From: Ferruginibacter sp.
Lineage (GTDB): Bacteria; Bacteroidota; Bacteroidia; Chitinophagales; Chitinophagaceae
Direction: 5' to 3'
Assembly: GCA_013141435.1 (NCBI GenBank)
Contig: JABFQZ010000003.1
Span: 148,000-211,999 of the forward strand
Length of the DNA stretch: 64,000 nucleotides
Shown: positions 10,001-18,561 of the stretch, in pieces
Numbering within the stretch: position 1 is the stretch's first letter
Layout: every line of letters begins with the position of its first letter
Notes under the pieces: generated by a model
The model's input: the letters and a program-made list of their open reading frames with translations, nothing else
Database searches by the model: none
Told to the model about the DNA's origin: nothing
Translations under genes and position numbers: made by a program

Positions 10001-10237
10001 GAAAAATTATTTACTATTGTTAACAATCCTACTAATACAAATATTAAACTTACATTGTTAAATAATACAGCTTCTACAATAATACTGACCAATGCTATAG
10101 GGCAAGTTGTGTACACAAAAAATATAGCTAATACTTTAAGTTTTTCTATAGATGTAAGTATGTTTGCAAAAGGTATATACCAATTAGTAGTATTATCAAA
10201 AAATAATAAACAAGTAGAAAGAATAATTGTTCAATAA
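7013..10237 (+). CDS. Secreted N-acetylmuramoyl-L-alanine amidase-like protein with golvesin-like, FN3 and T9SS domains
   Basis: This 1074-residue protein has a signal peptide (about 1-20, ending YTNAQ). An amidase_3-type zinc hydrolase core begins at GKTVWLSPGHGW (about 164) and resumes with VSWHTNAGGG (about 427-436) and TLIELAFHD (about 503-511), supplying the expected His/Glu/His and catalytic Glu. A golvesin/xanthan-lyase-like beta domain (about 240-360) is inserted in the middle of the catalytic domain. After it come an FN3 domain (about 556-646), a Rossmann-like domain starting IPYLIVDGFDRLDG (about 652-890), and a C-terminal type IX secretion sorting region (about 996-1074). It probably acts on peptidoglycan or a related polymer outside the cell. 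The substrate is not proven. Confidence 0.82.
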   Translation: MKKNFILFFYFFLLSFYTNAQNNNSILDQVNNIIKNEKEHLPNINFAFIADSISYAENKILIYFNKDITHTKASLPSDYVEILPELLLPISTNLSNTQIILLAKENITNEWKSIEYFANHPPTQKYIPIINNDPYPAKLGANNVVSNRVFPTTGSPTPVGALAGKTVWLSPGHGWQNTGSGFTTQRGTTNGIVEDFITAESIDYYLMGYLYNAGANVWSVRERDVNPNEIIVDNDVPASGYSETGTWANGSVAGYGGTYRVATSTATEDATAIFEPNVSQSGLYWVSVRCIAGANRVTDVGITIIHSGDTSKVKINQEIHGETWVYVGQFYFTAGSTNKIILSNESMEVGQAIIADAVRLGGGVGADLDCLNTSQPASNRSRFEESARQYAKFQGHPPCVEDVTVRPKYSEYELSKGTATEINNAVFVSWHTNAGGGNGTESYVYNQLGAGRPNITAGSIDLRNFIHTQLIADIRAAYNPAWVDRGVKVANQGETRELNTIPGTLIELAFHDLAANATDLKNPEFRRIAARAIYKGVLKFFNNRDGIPLVFLPEQPTNVVAKNIGSNNIQISWIAPVTGGANGDVATAYKLYISTNGKSFKDGINVVGNNYTFNGNAGTIYYFKVSATNAGGESFTSSVVAAKTPKVGSTNIPYLIVDGFDRLDGSALIKRTESAGLGVVSRMFLVRMNRYDYMIEHAEALGACNINIAFDGCQNEAVINGTVLLSTYNAVDWFTGEESTIDRSLDATEISLLKAYLNAGGNLLITGAEIGWDIGRAASANVDLDFYNNYLKANYIGDDAGSYDFTGTAALFNTQSGTFDNSTNGYYDVDFPDRVSANGGGTVALNYVAGTADGAAIGFQGSYKSLYFAFPFEAITSTTVRNNLMCNTVAYLTPALVVPITGLTIFGKNIATQNLINFKTLAEINTKHFEIERSENGIIFYTISNQILPKGNYTTGANYSFIDKNILPSSYYRIKVVDNDGRVSYSEIISLVASKTEKLFTIVNNPTNTNIKLTLLNNTASTIILTNAIGQVVYTKNIANTLSFSIDVSMFAKGIYQLVVLSKNNKQVERIIVQ

Positions 10238-10252
10238 ATAAAAATAATATAC

Positions 10253-10711
10253 ATGGCTTTACCAAACATTTTTAACAAAGAAATATCCGATGGCATTATA
10301 GAAAGAATAAAGAAACTTACATTTATGAGCTCTCCTAAATGGGGTGTAATGACAGCTGCGCAAATGCTAGCACATTGCAATGTTACTTACGAAATGCTTT
10401 ATGAAAACATTCATCCAAAGCCAAATTTTTTCATGAAATTTATATTAAAAGCTTTTGTAAAAAAAATTGTAACCAACGAAGTGCCTTACAAGCATGATTC
10501 GAAAACTGCTCCACAATTTATTATAAAGGAAGATAAAAATGTGGACATAGAAAAAGAACGCCTAATAGAATATGTAAAAAAAACACAACAGCTTGGAGAA
10601 GCATATTTTAATGGAAAAGAATCGCATTCGTTTGGTGTATTAACTAGCACCGAATGGAATAATATGTTTTACAAACACCTCAATCATCATCTTCAACAAT
10701 TTAATTTATAA
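10253..10711 (+). CDS. DUF1569 (DinB-like four-helix) protein
   Basis: This 152-residue protein matches the DUF1569 family by its pattern: WGVMTAAQMLAHCNVTYEM near residues 26-44, PFGVLT-like SFGVLTSTEWNNM near 126-138, and a terminal YKHLNHHLQQF. The conserved histidines in AQMLAHCN and KHLNHH are typical of DinB-like metal-binding bundles. It is cytoplasmic, with no signal peptide. It begins 15 bases after the amidase gene and may be cotranscribed with it. Function in this family is not defined. Confidence 0.8.
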   Translation: MALPNIFNKEISDGIIERIKKLTFMSSPKWGVMTAAQMLAHCNVTYEMLYENIHPKPNFFMKFILKAFVKKIVTNEVPYKHDSKTAPQFIIKEDKNVDIEKERLIEYVKKTQQLGEAYFNGKESHSFGVLTSTEWNNMFYKHLNHHLQQFNL

Positions 10712-10824
10712 TTTTTTGTGCAAACATTTTTAAAGTTGCCAAAAGATATTATGATGAATAGTGCGACGCCAATAATGATGCAATAAAAAAATATTGTTGG
10801 TAACCAAAAAAATATTTTAAAAAT

Positions 10825-11898
10825 ATGAAAATAATTAAACATTTAATAGCGGTAACATTTTTAATAGTTATTGCAAGCGCATGTAAAAAAGATCCTCCAA
10901 TTACACCTGTAACTCCTACACCGCCAACGCCACCAGTACCCGAAATTATTGCCCCTCCTACTCCATTTGGGTTTTATGTGGTTGGGTATTTTCCGTCGTA
11001 CAGAGATGTAAATTTGGTGCCGGATGTAAAATTTAGAATGTGCAATGTAGTAAACTATGCATTTGCAAATATAGATGCCACTGGTAATTTATCCGTTGCT
11101 GTTCCAGCTAACTTAACTGCCGTAAAAATTAAAGCCAAAGCTAATGCTGCAAAAATATTTATAAGCTTATCTGGCCCAGCTGCGAATTTTAAAACTATGG
11201 CAAGCAATGCCATTAGCCGAACATCGTTTATAAATCAAACAATGAATATTGTACGAACTTATGGTTTAGACGGTGTAGATGTAGATTGGGAATTTCCTCG
11301 AAGCGACGATGGTACAGATTTAATGTACACAACACTTATGAAACAATTAAGCGATAGTTGCCACTTAGGAAGGCGATATTATTTAACTGCGGCAATAACT
11401 GCAGGTAAATATGCAGGTGCAGTAAGAGATGGTATTCAAAACGAAATATTGTTGGGTACTTTTGTAGATTGGTTTAATATTATGTCGTACGACGATTTTA
11501 GTACTACGGTGGCTTACAAACACCATTGCGATTTAGCATTATTTAATACATCTATAAATTATTGGAATACTACAAGAGGTTTGCCAGCAAGCAAAACAGT
11601 AATTGGTATTGCTGGCTATGGCAGACCAAGCGGAATTACACAAACTGGTACTACACTAAGTTTCAGCCAAATTATTGCACAAGCTGGCAACCCACTATCA
11701 GACTCGGCTGTGGTAACAACAGCTGGTTATGCTACACCATACACCATTTATTACAATGGCATAGCTACCGTAAAAAAGAAAGCTATAAAAGCAAAACAAG
11801 TAGCCAATGGCATTATGCTTTGGGAAAAAAGCCAAGATGCACATGATAATAATTCGTTGCTAAAAGCAGTATGCGATACAGTAGGTAGGGCTTACTAA
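10825..11898 (+). CDS. Glycoside hydrolase family 18 lipoprotein (chitinase-like)
   Basis: This 357-residue protein starts with a lipoprotein signal peptide (lipobox ASAC, C20), followed by a Pro/Thr-rich linker (about 24-45) and a GH18 barrel. The DxxDxDxE catalytic signature is intact in GLDGVDVDWEFP with acid/base E156. WFNIMSYDD (about 216-224) supplies the substrate-assisting region, and the final barrel tryptophan is in IMLWEKSQDA. It should hydrolyse beta-1,4-linked N-acetylglucosamine polymers or N-glycan cores at the cell surface, and it has no separate binding module. A strong terminator follows, so it is not in the same transcript as the sigma/SusCD genes, but its location supports an amino-sugar glycan theme. 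Confidence 0.88.
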   Translation: MKIIKHLIAVTFLIVIASACKKDPPITPVTPTPPTPPVPEIIAPPTPFGFYVVGYFPSYRDVNLVPDVKFRMCNVVNYAFANIDATGNLSVAVPANLTAVKIKAKANAAKIFISLSGPAANFKTMASNAISRTSFINQTMNIVRTYGLDGVDVDWEFPRSDDGTDLMYTTLMKQLSDSCHLGRRYYLTAAITAGKYAGAVRDGIQNEILLGTFVDWFNIMSYDDFSTTVAYKHHCDLALFNTSINYWNTTRGLPASKTVIGIAGYGRPSGITQTGTTLSFSQIIAQAGNPLSDSAVVTTAGYATPYTIYYNGIATVKKKAIKAKQVANGIMLWEKSQDAHDNNSLLKAVCDTVGRAY

Positions 11899-11910
11899 AA
11901 ATTAAAAAAC

Positions 11911-11951
11911 AAAAATGCAATATCATTATTTTTTAAGGATATTGCATTTTT
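11911..11951 (+). terminator. Intrinsic terminator after the GH18 gene
   Basis: A perfect 13-base stem (AAAATGCAATATC at 11912-11924 with its complement at 11938-11950) has a 13-base loop and ends in a T-run. It lies 13 bases after the GH18 stop and just before the sigma-factor gene. Confidence 0.85.
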
Positions 11952-11970
11952 AATATAACAAATATTTTTT

Positions 11971-12522
11971 TTGAACCAAATACAAGCAATACAAAATAAT
12001 AACAATGCTGCATTTGAAAAGCTGTATGCCCAACAGCATGAAAAACTTTATTTTTATATTTTAAACAAAACAAATTCTAAGTACATTGCCGAAGAAGTTG
12101 TGCAATTATCATTTATAAAACTTTGGAATTACAGAAAATCGCTAAATCCAGAAATAGCAATAGAAGCACAATTATTTAGAATTGCCAAAACTGTATTGAT
12201 TGATTTGTTGCGAAAAAACAATACAAGTAAAAAAGGCATACTACACTTAACAGAAAAAATTCAAACAAAACCTGACGATATACTAGAAGATTTAGATACG
12301 AAAGATCTAAATAAAAATATATATACTATAGTAGAAAATTTGCCCCCAATACAAAAAAAGGTTTTTAAACTTAGCAGAAATGAAGGACTATCGCATAGAG
12401 AAATTGCTGAAAAACTTTCATTAACTCCCAAAAACATCGAAAATCATATTACAAAAGCCATAAAGCAAATTAAAAAAGGATTAGGCATTGTAAAGTTATT
12501 TAGTACTTTATTATTTTTTTGA
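11971..12522 (+). CDS. ECF-type RNA polymerase sigma factor
   Basis: This 183-residue protein has sigma region 2 (AFEKLYAQQHEKLYFYI through EEVVQLSFIKLWNYRKSL, about 14-58) and region 4 (LPPIQKKVFKLSRNEGLSHREIAEKLSLTPKNIENHITKAIKQIKK, about 124-169), the two-domain plan of extracytoplasmic-function sigma factors. The best start is a TTG at 11971, because no in-frame ATG lies ahead of region 2. It sits 43 bases upstream of a FecR-type anti-sigma gene and then SusC/SusD. By known family logic it directs transcription of that glycan-uptake operon. Confidence 0.9.
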   Translation: MNQIQAIQNNNNAAFEKLYAQQHEKLYFYILNKTNSKYIAEEVVQLSFIKLWNYRKSLNPEIAIEAQLFRIAKTVLIDLLRKNNTSKKGILHLTEKIQTKPDDILEDLDTKDLNKNIYTIVENLPPIQKKVFKLSRNEGLSHREIAEKLSLTPKNIENHITKAIKQIKKGLGIVKLFSTLLFF

Positions 12523-12565
12523 TAAAAAGAGGGGTTATCCATTTACAAAACGTAATACTATAGAA

Positions 12566-13609
12566 ATGAATATTACCGAAAAAGATATAGAACAATTTTT
12601 TGCAAATGAATGCAATAAAGCCGATGCTGAAGAAATTGGATTGTACTTACACAATAACCCAACCGAATTAAATAAATATTTGAACGAAAACGAATGGCAA
12701 AATTTTAAAACAGATATAAAATTACACCCAGCAGTTTCTACTAAAATGTTCGATATAATTAAAACAGAAACAATTTATAATCGAAAAAAATACAACTGGA
12801 TAAAGTATGTAGCAGCGGCAGCCATATTATTTTTTGGTGTATTTGGTATAAAATATTTTACAACCAATAAAGCAATAACAGAAAATAAAGCTATAGCAAA
12901 AATAGAAGTTACCCAACAGCCAATTTTAAAAACTACTACTAACAAAACTAATAAAATTATTACAATATTATTAAAAGATGGCTCAGTAGTAAATGTGGAA
13001 CCTAATGGCGAATTAAAATATTATGAACCCTTTGAAAACAATAAACGAAGTATTTATTTGAGCGGTGCTGCAAAATTTAAAGTAGCGAAAGATAAAACAA
13101 AACCATTTACTGTGTATAGTAACGAAATAGCTACAACAGCTATTGGTACTATATTTAGTGTAACATCTCTCAAAGATAAAAATACAACATCGGTAAAATT
13201 ATACGAAGGAAAAGTAGTAGTATTTTCAATAAATAAAAATATAACTACAAAACAATATTTTCTATTGCCAGGAGATGAATTTAGTTTTAATAAAAGAACA
13301 AATTTAGCAAAAGTTATTACCAAGCAAAAAATTGAAACTAAACCTATAACTACCATTCAAAAGATAGATGCCGAAATCACTAACAATTGGTTTATGTTTA
13401 ATAACCAAAGTTTAGATGCTGTATTTATTCAACTTTCGCAAATGTATAATACTACAATAAATTACAATAAAACAGATATTGCCAAAATGACTTTTATTGG
13501 AAAAATTACTAAAAAAGATAATGTAGAAAATATATTAAACGACATTGCATTGCTAAATAATTTACAAATAACCAAAACCAATAAAGGTTATAATATAACA
13601 AAAAAATAA
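12566..13609 (+). CDS. FecR-family anti-sigma factor / transmembrane sensor
   Basis: This 347-residue protein has an N-terminal cytoplasmic anti-sigma segment (about 1-75), a single membrane helix (about 79-98) and a periplasmic FecR domain. The FecR domain shows KDGSVVNVEPNGELKYYEPFENNKRSIYLSGAAKFKVAKD-type features (about 139-178). A C-terminal DUF4974/STN-like domain starts near FMFNNQSLDAVFIQLSQMY (about 275-347). It would hold the preceding sigma factor until a signal arrives from the outer membrane. The adjacent SusC has no obvious N-terminal signalling domain, so how the signal arrives is unclear. Confidence 0.9.
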   Translation: MNITEKDIEQFFANECNKADAEEIGLYLHNNPTELNKYLNENEWQNFKTDIKLHPAVSTKMFDIIKTETIYNRKKYNWIKYVAAAAILFFGVFGIKYFTTNKAITENKAIAKIEVTQQPILKTTTNKTNKIITILLKDGSVVNVEPNGELKYYEPFENNKRSIYLSGAAKFKVAKDKTKPFTVYSNEIATTAIGTIFSVTSLKDKNTTSVKLYEGKVVVFSINKNITTKQYFLLPGDEFSFNKRTNLAKVITKQKIETKPITTIQKIDAEITNNWFMFNNQSLDAVFIQLSQMYNTTINYNKTDIAKMTFIGKITKKDNVENILNDIALLNNLQITKTNKGYNITKK

Positions 13610-13693
13610 ACGCCAATTTTCTTAATAATAAAAAATAAAATTCGCTACAAGTAGCGTACAGGTAATCATTTGCTAAAACTAAAATAACTTTTT

Positions 13694-16600
13694 ATGAGAA
13701 AAAATCACAAAAATTACTTCAAATTTTTAATCCCATTTTTACTATTATTTAGTAGTGCTGCATTTTCGCAAAGCAATACTGGTAGTGTATCTGGTATTGT
13801 ACGCACCAGCACTGGGCAAGAAATAGTAGGCGTATCGGTAATTGCAAAAAACACAAGTACCAATTTAACTAGTGGCACACAAACTGACGAAAAAGGTTTA
13901 TTCAAATTTAACCTTTTGCCTATAGAAGGAAAATATAGTTTTTCGTTTTCGGCAATTGGTTACGAAACCCAAACCCTATCTGGCTATACACTAAAAGGCG
14001 ATAATACAGTTTCAATAATTGTAAAATTAAAAGACACATCATCGTCCTTATCGGCTGTAACTGTTGTAGGCTATGGTACTCAAAAAAAGAGAGATATTAC
14101 AACTGCTGTAGTAGGTATAAAAACCGCCGATATAGAAAATCAACCAATAAACAATGTAGCAGAAGCTATGGTAGGCAAACTTGCAGGAGTACAAGTTACA
14201 CAAGGCAATGGTACTCCAGGTGGTGCACTTAATATAAAAGTTAGAGGCGTTGGTACAATTACGGCTGGCTCTTCGCCACTTTATGTAATTGATGGTGTGC
14301 CTATTTCTAATAACAATATAAATACATTAAATAATAATGATATTGCTTCGGTTGAGGTTTTAAAAGATGCTTCATCGGCTGCAATATATGGTTCAAGAGG
14401 TTCTAACGGTGTAGTGCTTATAACTACCAAGCAAGGTAAAGCTGGCAAAACTCAAATAAATTACAATAGTTTTTATGGCGTACAACAAGTAGCACATAAA
14501 ATAAAAATGATGGATGCATACCAATACAGTAGTATGGTATTAGATGCCCGTAACAATAGTTATAATGATGCAATGGTATCTATAAATAAAAAAAGAGTAT
14601 CGCTGTCTCAAGTACCTATAGCATATGGTTTAACAGATAATAATGGTGTACGCTTAGCTAACACTGCCAACAATACCAATGTTATTATACCGCAAGAAAT
14701 ATTACCATACTTAACTAACACACCAGGGCTTACAAATACCGATTGGCAAAATGAAATTTATAGAAAAGCACCAATACAAAACCATTCTATATCAGCATCT
14801 GGCGCTACCGATAAAATAAAATATTACACCTCTTTGGAATATTTTAATCAAGATGGAATAGTTATAAACAGTGGCTTTAAGCGTTATAGTGGTCGCATAA
14901 ATGTAGAAGCAAATAAGGGTATATTTAAGTTTGGGGTAAATTTTAGCCCATCTCTTATAACCGAAAAAAGAGTAAATACCGACGGTCCATATTCTACAGG
15001 CGGTGTAGTGGCATCTGCTTTACATAACTCACCTTTATGGTCTGTTTATAATACCGATGGTAGTTATAATTTTGCGCAAAATGCATGGAGCGGAGCTACC
15101 AATACTATTTTGCCAAGCACAGTTGTAGTAAGTGGCAATGCACAAACAAATGCATGGAACCCAGTAGCATTAGCCAAATTGCAAAAAGACGATGTGTCAT
15201 CTAATAGAATGACAGGCAATATTTTTACCGAAGCTGCTATTACAAAAACATTAAAATATAAATTGAATGTAGGCTTTGATATTTTCAATTCTTCCGAAAA
15301 TACATTTAGACCATCGACCATACCGCTAGCAAATACCGCAGCAAATACCGAATCGGTGGCAAGCGGCTCATCGGCTACTGCTAAAGAATTTAATTATTTA
15401 ATAGAGCAAACATTAAATTATAGCAAAAAAATAGGAGCACATAGTTTTAATATTTTGGGCGGTATTAGTACACAAAAAGATGTGCTAACAAATAATTATG
15501 CTTTAGCCTCTAGAGGTTTTGTGAGCAATCAAATAACTACACTAAATGCAGGTATTGTTACTGCTGGTAGCTCCAACGAATCGCAATGGGCATTGGCATC
15601 GGGTATTGCAAGAGTACAATATAATTATTTGGGCAAATATTTACTTACAGGTTCTATGAGAGCCGATGGTTCATCTAGATTTGGTGCAAATAATCGTTGG
15701 GGGTATTTCCCATCTGCATCTATTGGCTGGAGGTTATCTGACGAAAATTTCATGAAAAATAGCAAGCTAATATCTGATTTTAAACTAAGAGCTAGTTACG
15801 GTCTTACAGGTAATTTTAATATTCCAAATTATGGTGCACAAGGCGCATTATCATACAATGCCTATGTGTTTGGTGGCGCTACATCTGGTGCTATAAATGG
15901 TGCTGCACCTAGTAGTTTGCCAAATCCAAATTTAAGTTGGGAAAAAACAGCTCAATTAAATGCAGGATTTGATGCAGCATTTTTTCATAATAAATTAAAC
16001 CTAAGTTTTGATTGGTACAATAGCAATACATCTGATTTATTATTAGATGTACCAGTACCAATATCTACTGGCTTTACAACACAATTGCAAAATATTGGCA
16101 AAGTAAATAATAAAGGAATAGATGTAAACATTGGCACCGATTTGAATATTGGTAAAGTAAAATTTACTGCATCGGCAAACTATTCTCGTAATGTAAATAA
16201 AGTAGTACAACTTGGGCCTGGTAATGCCGATATCGTAAAAACAAACCCATTAGTTGCAAATGCATTTTATTTAACAAGAGTAGGTCTGCCAATAGGTACA
16301 TATTTTTTACCACAAGTATTGGGTGTGTTTAAAACACAAGCTGAGGTAGATGCTTACCCACATTTTATAGATGCCGCATCTAATTTTGATTTAGCTACAT
16401 CAAAACCTGGCGATTTTAAATTTTTAGATGCCGATGGCGATGGAAAAATAGATTTTACAAAAGATAGAGTTGCTTCGGGAAATTATTTACCCAAATTTAC
16501 TTACGGTTTTGCCACATCTGCACAATACAAAGGGGTTGATATTGCTATAGCAATGCAAGGTGTGTATGGAAATAAAATTTTAAACTTATCTCGTAGATAT

Positions 16601-16993
16601 TTTTATAACGATGAAGGTAATATGAATAATTATATAGGTACAGTAAACAGGTTTATATCGGAAGCAAATCCGGGTAGTGGTGTAAATGTAAGAGCAAACC
16701 GAGTAGCCAAAGGTGGCAATGGCACAACATCTAGCTGGCATGTAGAAGATGGATCGTATTTACGTATTAGAAATATTTCGTTAGGTTATAGCTTACAAGA
16801 TAACTTTTTGAAAAAATACAATGTTACCAAAGTAAGGCTATATGTAACCATGCAAAATCCGTTTACGTTTACAAAATATTTAGGCTATAGCCCCGAAGTA
16901 AGTAATAGAAACGACGTAACTAGCAATGGCGAAGATTATGGTGTTTATCCTACATCAAAAACTACATCAATAGGTATTAATTTAACGTTTTAA
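13694..16993 (+). CDS. SusC/RagA-family TonB-linked outer membrane protein
   Basis: This 1099-residue protein has a signal peptide (about 1-26), a carboxypeptidase-D-regulatory-like domain (about 31-110: GSVSGIVRTSTGQEIVGVSV onwards) and the junction VTVVGYGTQKKRDITTAVVG. A plug domain follows, with SPLYVIDGVPI and VEVLKDASSAAIYGSRGSNGV, and then a C-terminal TonB-dependent beta-barrel ending in an aromatic residue. It would import oligosaccharides or glycopeptides with the SusD protein encoded 11 bases downstream. The signal peptide runs directly into the regulatory-like domain, so the STN domain found in sigma-signalling transducers is absent. Confidence 0.95.
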   Translation: MRKNHKNYFKFLIPFLLLFSSAAFSQSNTGSVSGIVRTSTGQEIVGVSVIAKNTSTNLTSGTQTDEKGLFKFNLLPIEGKYSFSFSAIGYETQTLSGYTLKGDNTVSIIVKLKDTSSSLSAVTVVGYGTQKKRDITTAVVGIKTADIENQPINNVAEAMVGKLAGVQVTQGNGTPGGALNIKVRGVGTITAGSSPLYVIDGVPISNNNINTLNNNDIASVEVLKDASSAAIYGSRGSNGVVLITTKQGKAGKTQINYNSFYGVQQVAHKIKMMDAYQYSSMVLDARNNSYNDAMVSINKKRVSLSQVPIAYGLTDNNGVRLANTANNTNVIIPQEILPYLTNTPGLTNTDWQNEIYRKAPIQNHSISASGATDKIKYYTSLEYFNQDGIVINSGFKRYSGRINVEANKGIFKFGVNFSPSLITEKRVNTDGPYSTGGVVASALHNSPLWSVYNTDGSYNFAQNAWSGATNTILPSTVVVSGNAQTNAWNPVALAKLQKDDVSSNRMTGNIFTEAAITKTLKYKLNVGFDIFNSSENTFRPSTIPLANTAANTESVASGSSATAKEFNYLIEQTLNYSKKIGAHSFNILGGISTQKDVLTNNYALASRGFVSNQITTLNAGIVTAGSSNESQWALASGIARVQYNYLGKYLLTGSMRADGSSRFGANNRWGYFPSASIGWRLSDENFMKNSKLISDFKLRASYGLTGNFNIPNYGAQGALSYNAYVFGGATSGAINGAAPSSLPNPNLSWEKTAQLNAGFDAAFFHNKLNLSFDWYNSNTSDLLLDVPVPISTGFTTQLQNIGKVNNKGIDVNIGTDLNIGKVKFTASANYSRNVNKVVQLGPGNADIVKTNPLVANAFYLTRVGLPIGTYFLPQVLGVFKTQAEVDAYPHFIDAASNFDLATSKPGDFKFLDADGDGKIDFTKDRVASGNYLPKFTYGFATSAQYKGVDIAIAMQGVYGNKILNLSRRYFYNDEGNMNNYIGTVNRFISEANPGSGVNVRANRVAKGGNGTTSSWHVEDGSYLRIRNISLGYSLQDNFLKKYNVTKVRLYVTMQNPFTFTKYLGYSPEVSNRNDVTSNGEDYGVYPTSKTTSIGINLTF

Positions 16994-17004
16994 ATTTTAA
17001 TAAA

Positions 17005-18372
17005 ATGAAAAAATATTTTTTATATTTAGTAATAGCAACAATAATTTTAGCAGCAACATCTTGCAAAAAGTTTTTAGATTTAAAACCAATAGACTCTCCC
17101 ACAGAAGGTACTTTTTATGTAGATGAAAAAGGCTTACAAGCTGGTGTTGTAAGTATTTACGATGGTTTACAATCTACTGCATTGTATGGTAACAATTTTC
17201 TTACTATGGCAGAATTAAGAGCAGATAATTTAACAGATAATAACCCAGGAGCTGGTGGTGGCGTTAGGTATCAGTTAGATGTGTTTTCGGAAACGCCTGC
17301 TAATACAACACTTTCCGAAACATGGTTGGGCTTTTATACCACCATTTATAGAGCTAATGTAATTTTAGAAAAAGCCCCAGCCATTAATATGGATGCTACA
17401 CGAAAAAATCAAATAATTGGGCAAGCATTATTTTTAAGGGCATTAAGTTATTTTAATTTAACAAGATTATGGGGTAAAGTACCACTTATTACTAAAATAC
17501 AAAGTAGTGAAGAGGCAAGAGCAAATAAAAGAGCAGATACTGTTGCCATATATGCGCAAATATTAAATGACTTAACAACTGCTATACCAAAATTGCCGGC
17601 TACTTGGGTAGATGCTGAAAGGGGTAGAATAACCAGCAATGCAGCAACAGCATTATTAGGTAAAGTGTATTTGTACCAAAAAAATTATTTACTTGCAGCA
17701 AGTACTTTACAACCTTTGGCTACTGCAATATATGCTGGCACTACATTAGCATTAGTACCACAAACAATTACTTTTCCTAATACCTTAAAAACAAGTAAAG
17801 ATATTATTTTTGGAGTACAATATTTATTAGGCGGTATTGGCGAAGCGGCATTACAAGTAAACCGCTATCAAAATAACAGTAATAATAATGTAATAGCATT
17901 ATCTCCTACCCTTTTTGAAGCTACCGATAATCGTAAAACACTGGTAGCGCCTGCTGCTAGTGGCTTACGCCCAGGCAAATTTAATACACCACAAATAAAT
18001 AACGAAACCAGTAGCGATTTTCCAATTATTAGATGTGCCGATGTTTTACTTATGTATGCCGAAGCTTTAAATGAAAATGCTTACCCCGATGTAGAAGCCT
18101 TAAAAGCACTTAATGCCGTACGCACAAATGCAGTAGCATCTTTAAAATCTTTTATATTATTGCCATCACAAGCAAGTTTTAGAGCTGCAGTTTACAACGA
18201 ACGAAATATAGAATTAGCGTTGGAGTGCGACAGATGGTTTGATATTATTAGAACAAATCAATTTACAACATTGTTTCCGCTAGTGCCTGTGTATAGGCAA
18301 TTGTATCCTGTACCACAAGTAGAAATAGATAACGTAACGGATAAAACTGGCTGGCAAAATACAGGATATTAA
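17005..18372 (+). CDS. SusD/RagB-family nutrient-binding outer membrane lipoprotein
   Basis: This 455-residue lipoprotein (lipobox ATSC, C20, then KKFLDLKPIDSPTEGTFY) has the SusD TPR-like N-terminal half (ALFLRALSYFNLTRLWGKVPLIT, about 141-163). It also has the conserved C-terminal pattern DFPIIRCADVLLMYAEALNE (about 337-356) and YNERNIELALECDRWFDIIRT (about 396-416). It caps the SusC pore and captures glycans on the cell surface. The 11-base gap to susC indicates cotranscription. The bound glycan cannot be read from sequence, and the GH18 gene nearby hints at an amino-sugar polymer. Confidence 0.95.
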   Translation: MKKYFLYLVIATIILAATSCKKFLDLKPIDSPTEGTFYVDEKGLQAGVVSIYDGLQSTALYGNNFLTMAELRADNLTDNNPGAGGGVRYQLDVFSETPANTTLSETWLGFYTTIYRANVILEKAPAINMDATRKNQIIGQALFLRALSYFNLTRLWGKVPLITKIQSSEEARANKRADTVAIYAQILNDLTTAIPKLPATWVDAERGRITSNAATALLGKVYLYQKNYLLAASTLQPLATAIYAGTTLALVPQTITFPNTLKTSKDIIFGVQYLLGGIGEAALQVNRYQNNSNNNVIALSPTLFEATDNRKTLVAPAASGLRPGKFNTPQINNETSSDFPIIRCADVLLMYAEALNENAYPDVEALKALNAVRTNAVASLKSFILLPSQASFRAAVYNERNIELALECDRWFDIIRTNQFTTLFPLVPVYRQLYPVPQVEIDNVTDKTGWQNTGY

Positions 18373-18421
18373 TAAAATAATTTAAGATTGTTTTTTAATA
18401 AGCAAGGTTTGAATTAAACCT

Positions 18422-18475
18422 AAGCCATAGTATTAGAATGTGCAAATATTCAAAATATTATGGCTTTGCTTTTTG
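18422..18475 (+). terminator. Terminator after the SusD gene
   Basis: A 13-base stem (18422-18434 with 18454-18466, one G-T pair) is followed by a T-rich stretch. It closes the sigma/FecR/SusCD block before the transporter gene. Confidence 0.7.
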
Positions 18476-18561
18476 CTTGATACTTTACTTTCTATATGTT
18501 CAATTGTAAATATCTTTCTTATATTTTATTCATTTATACTTAATATTTTATTCTATATTTT

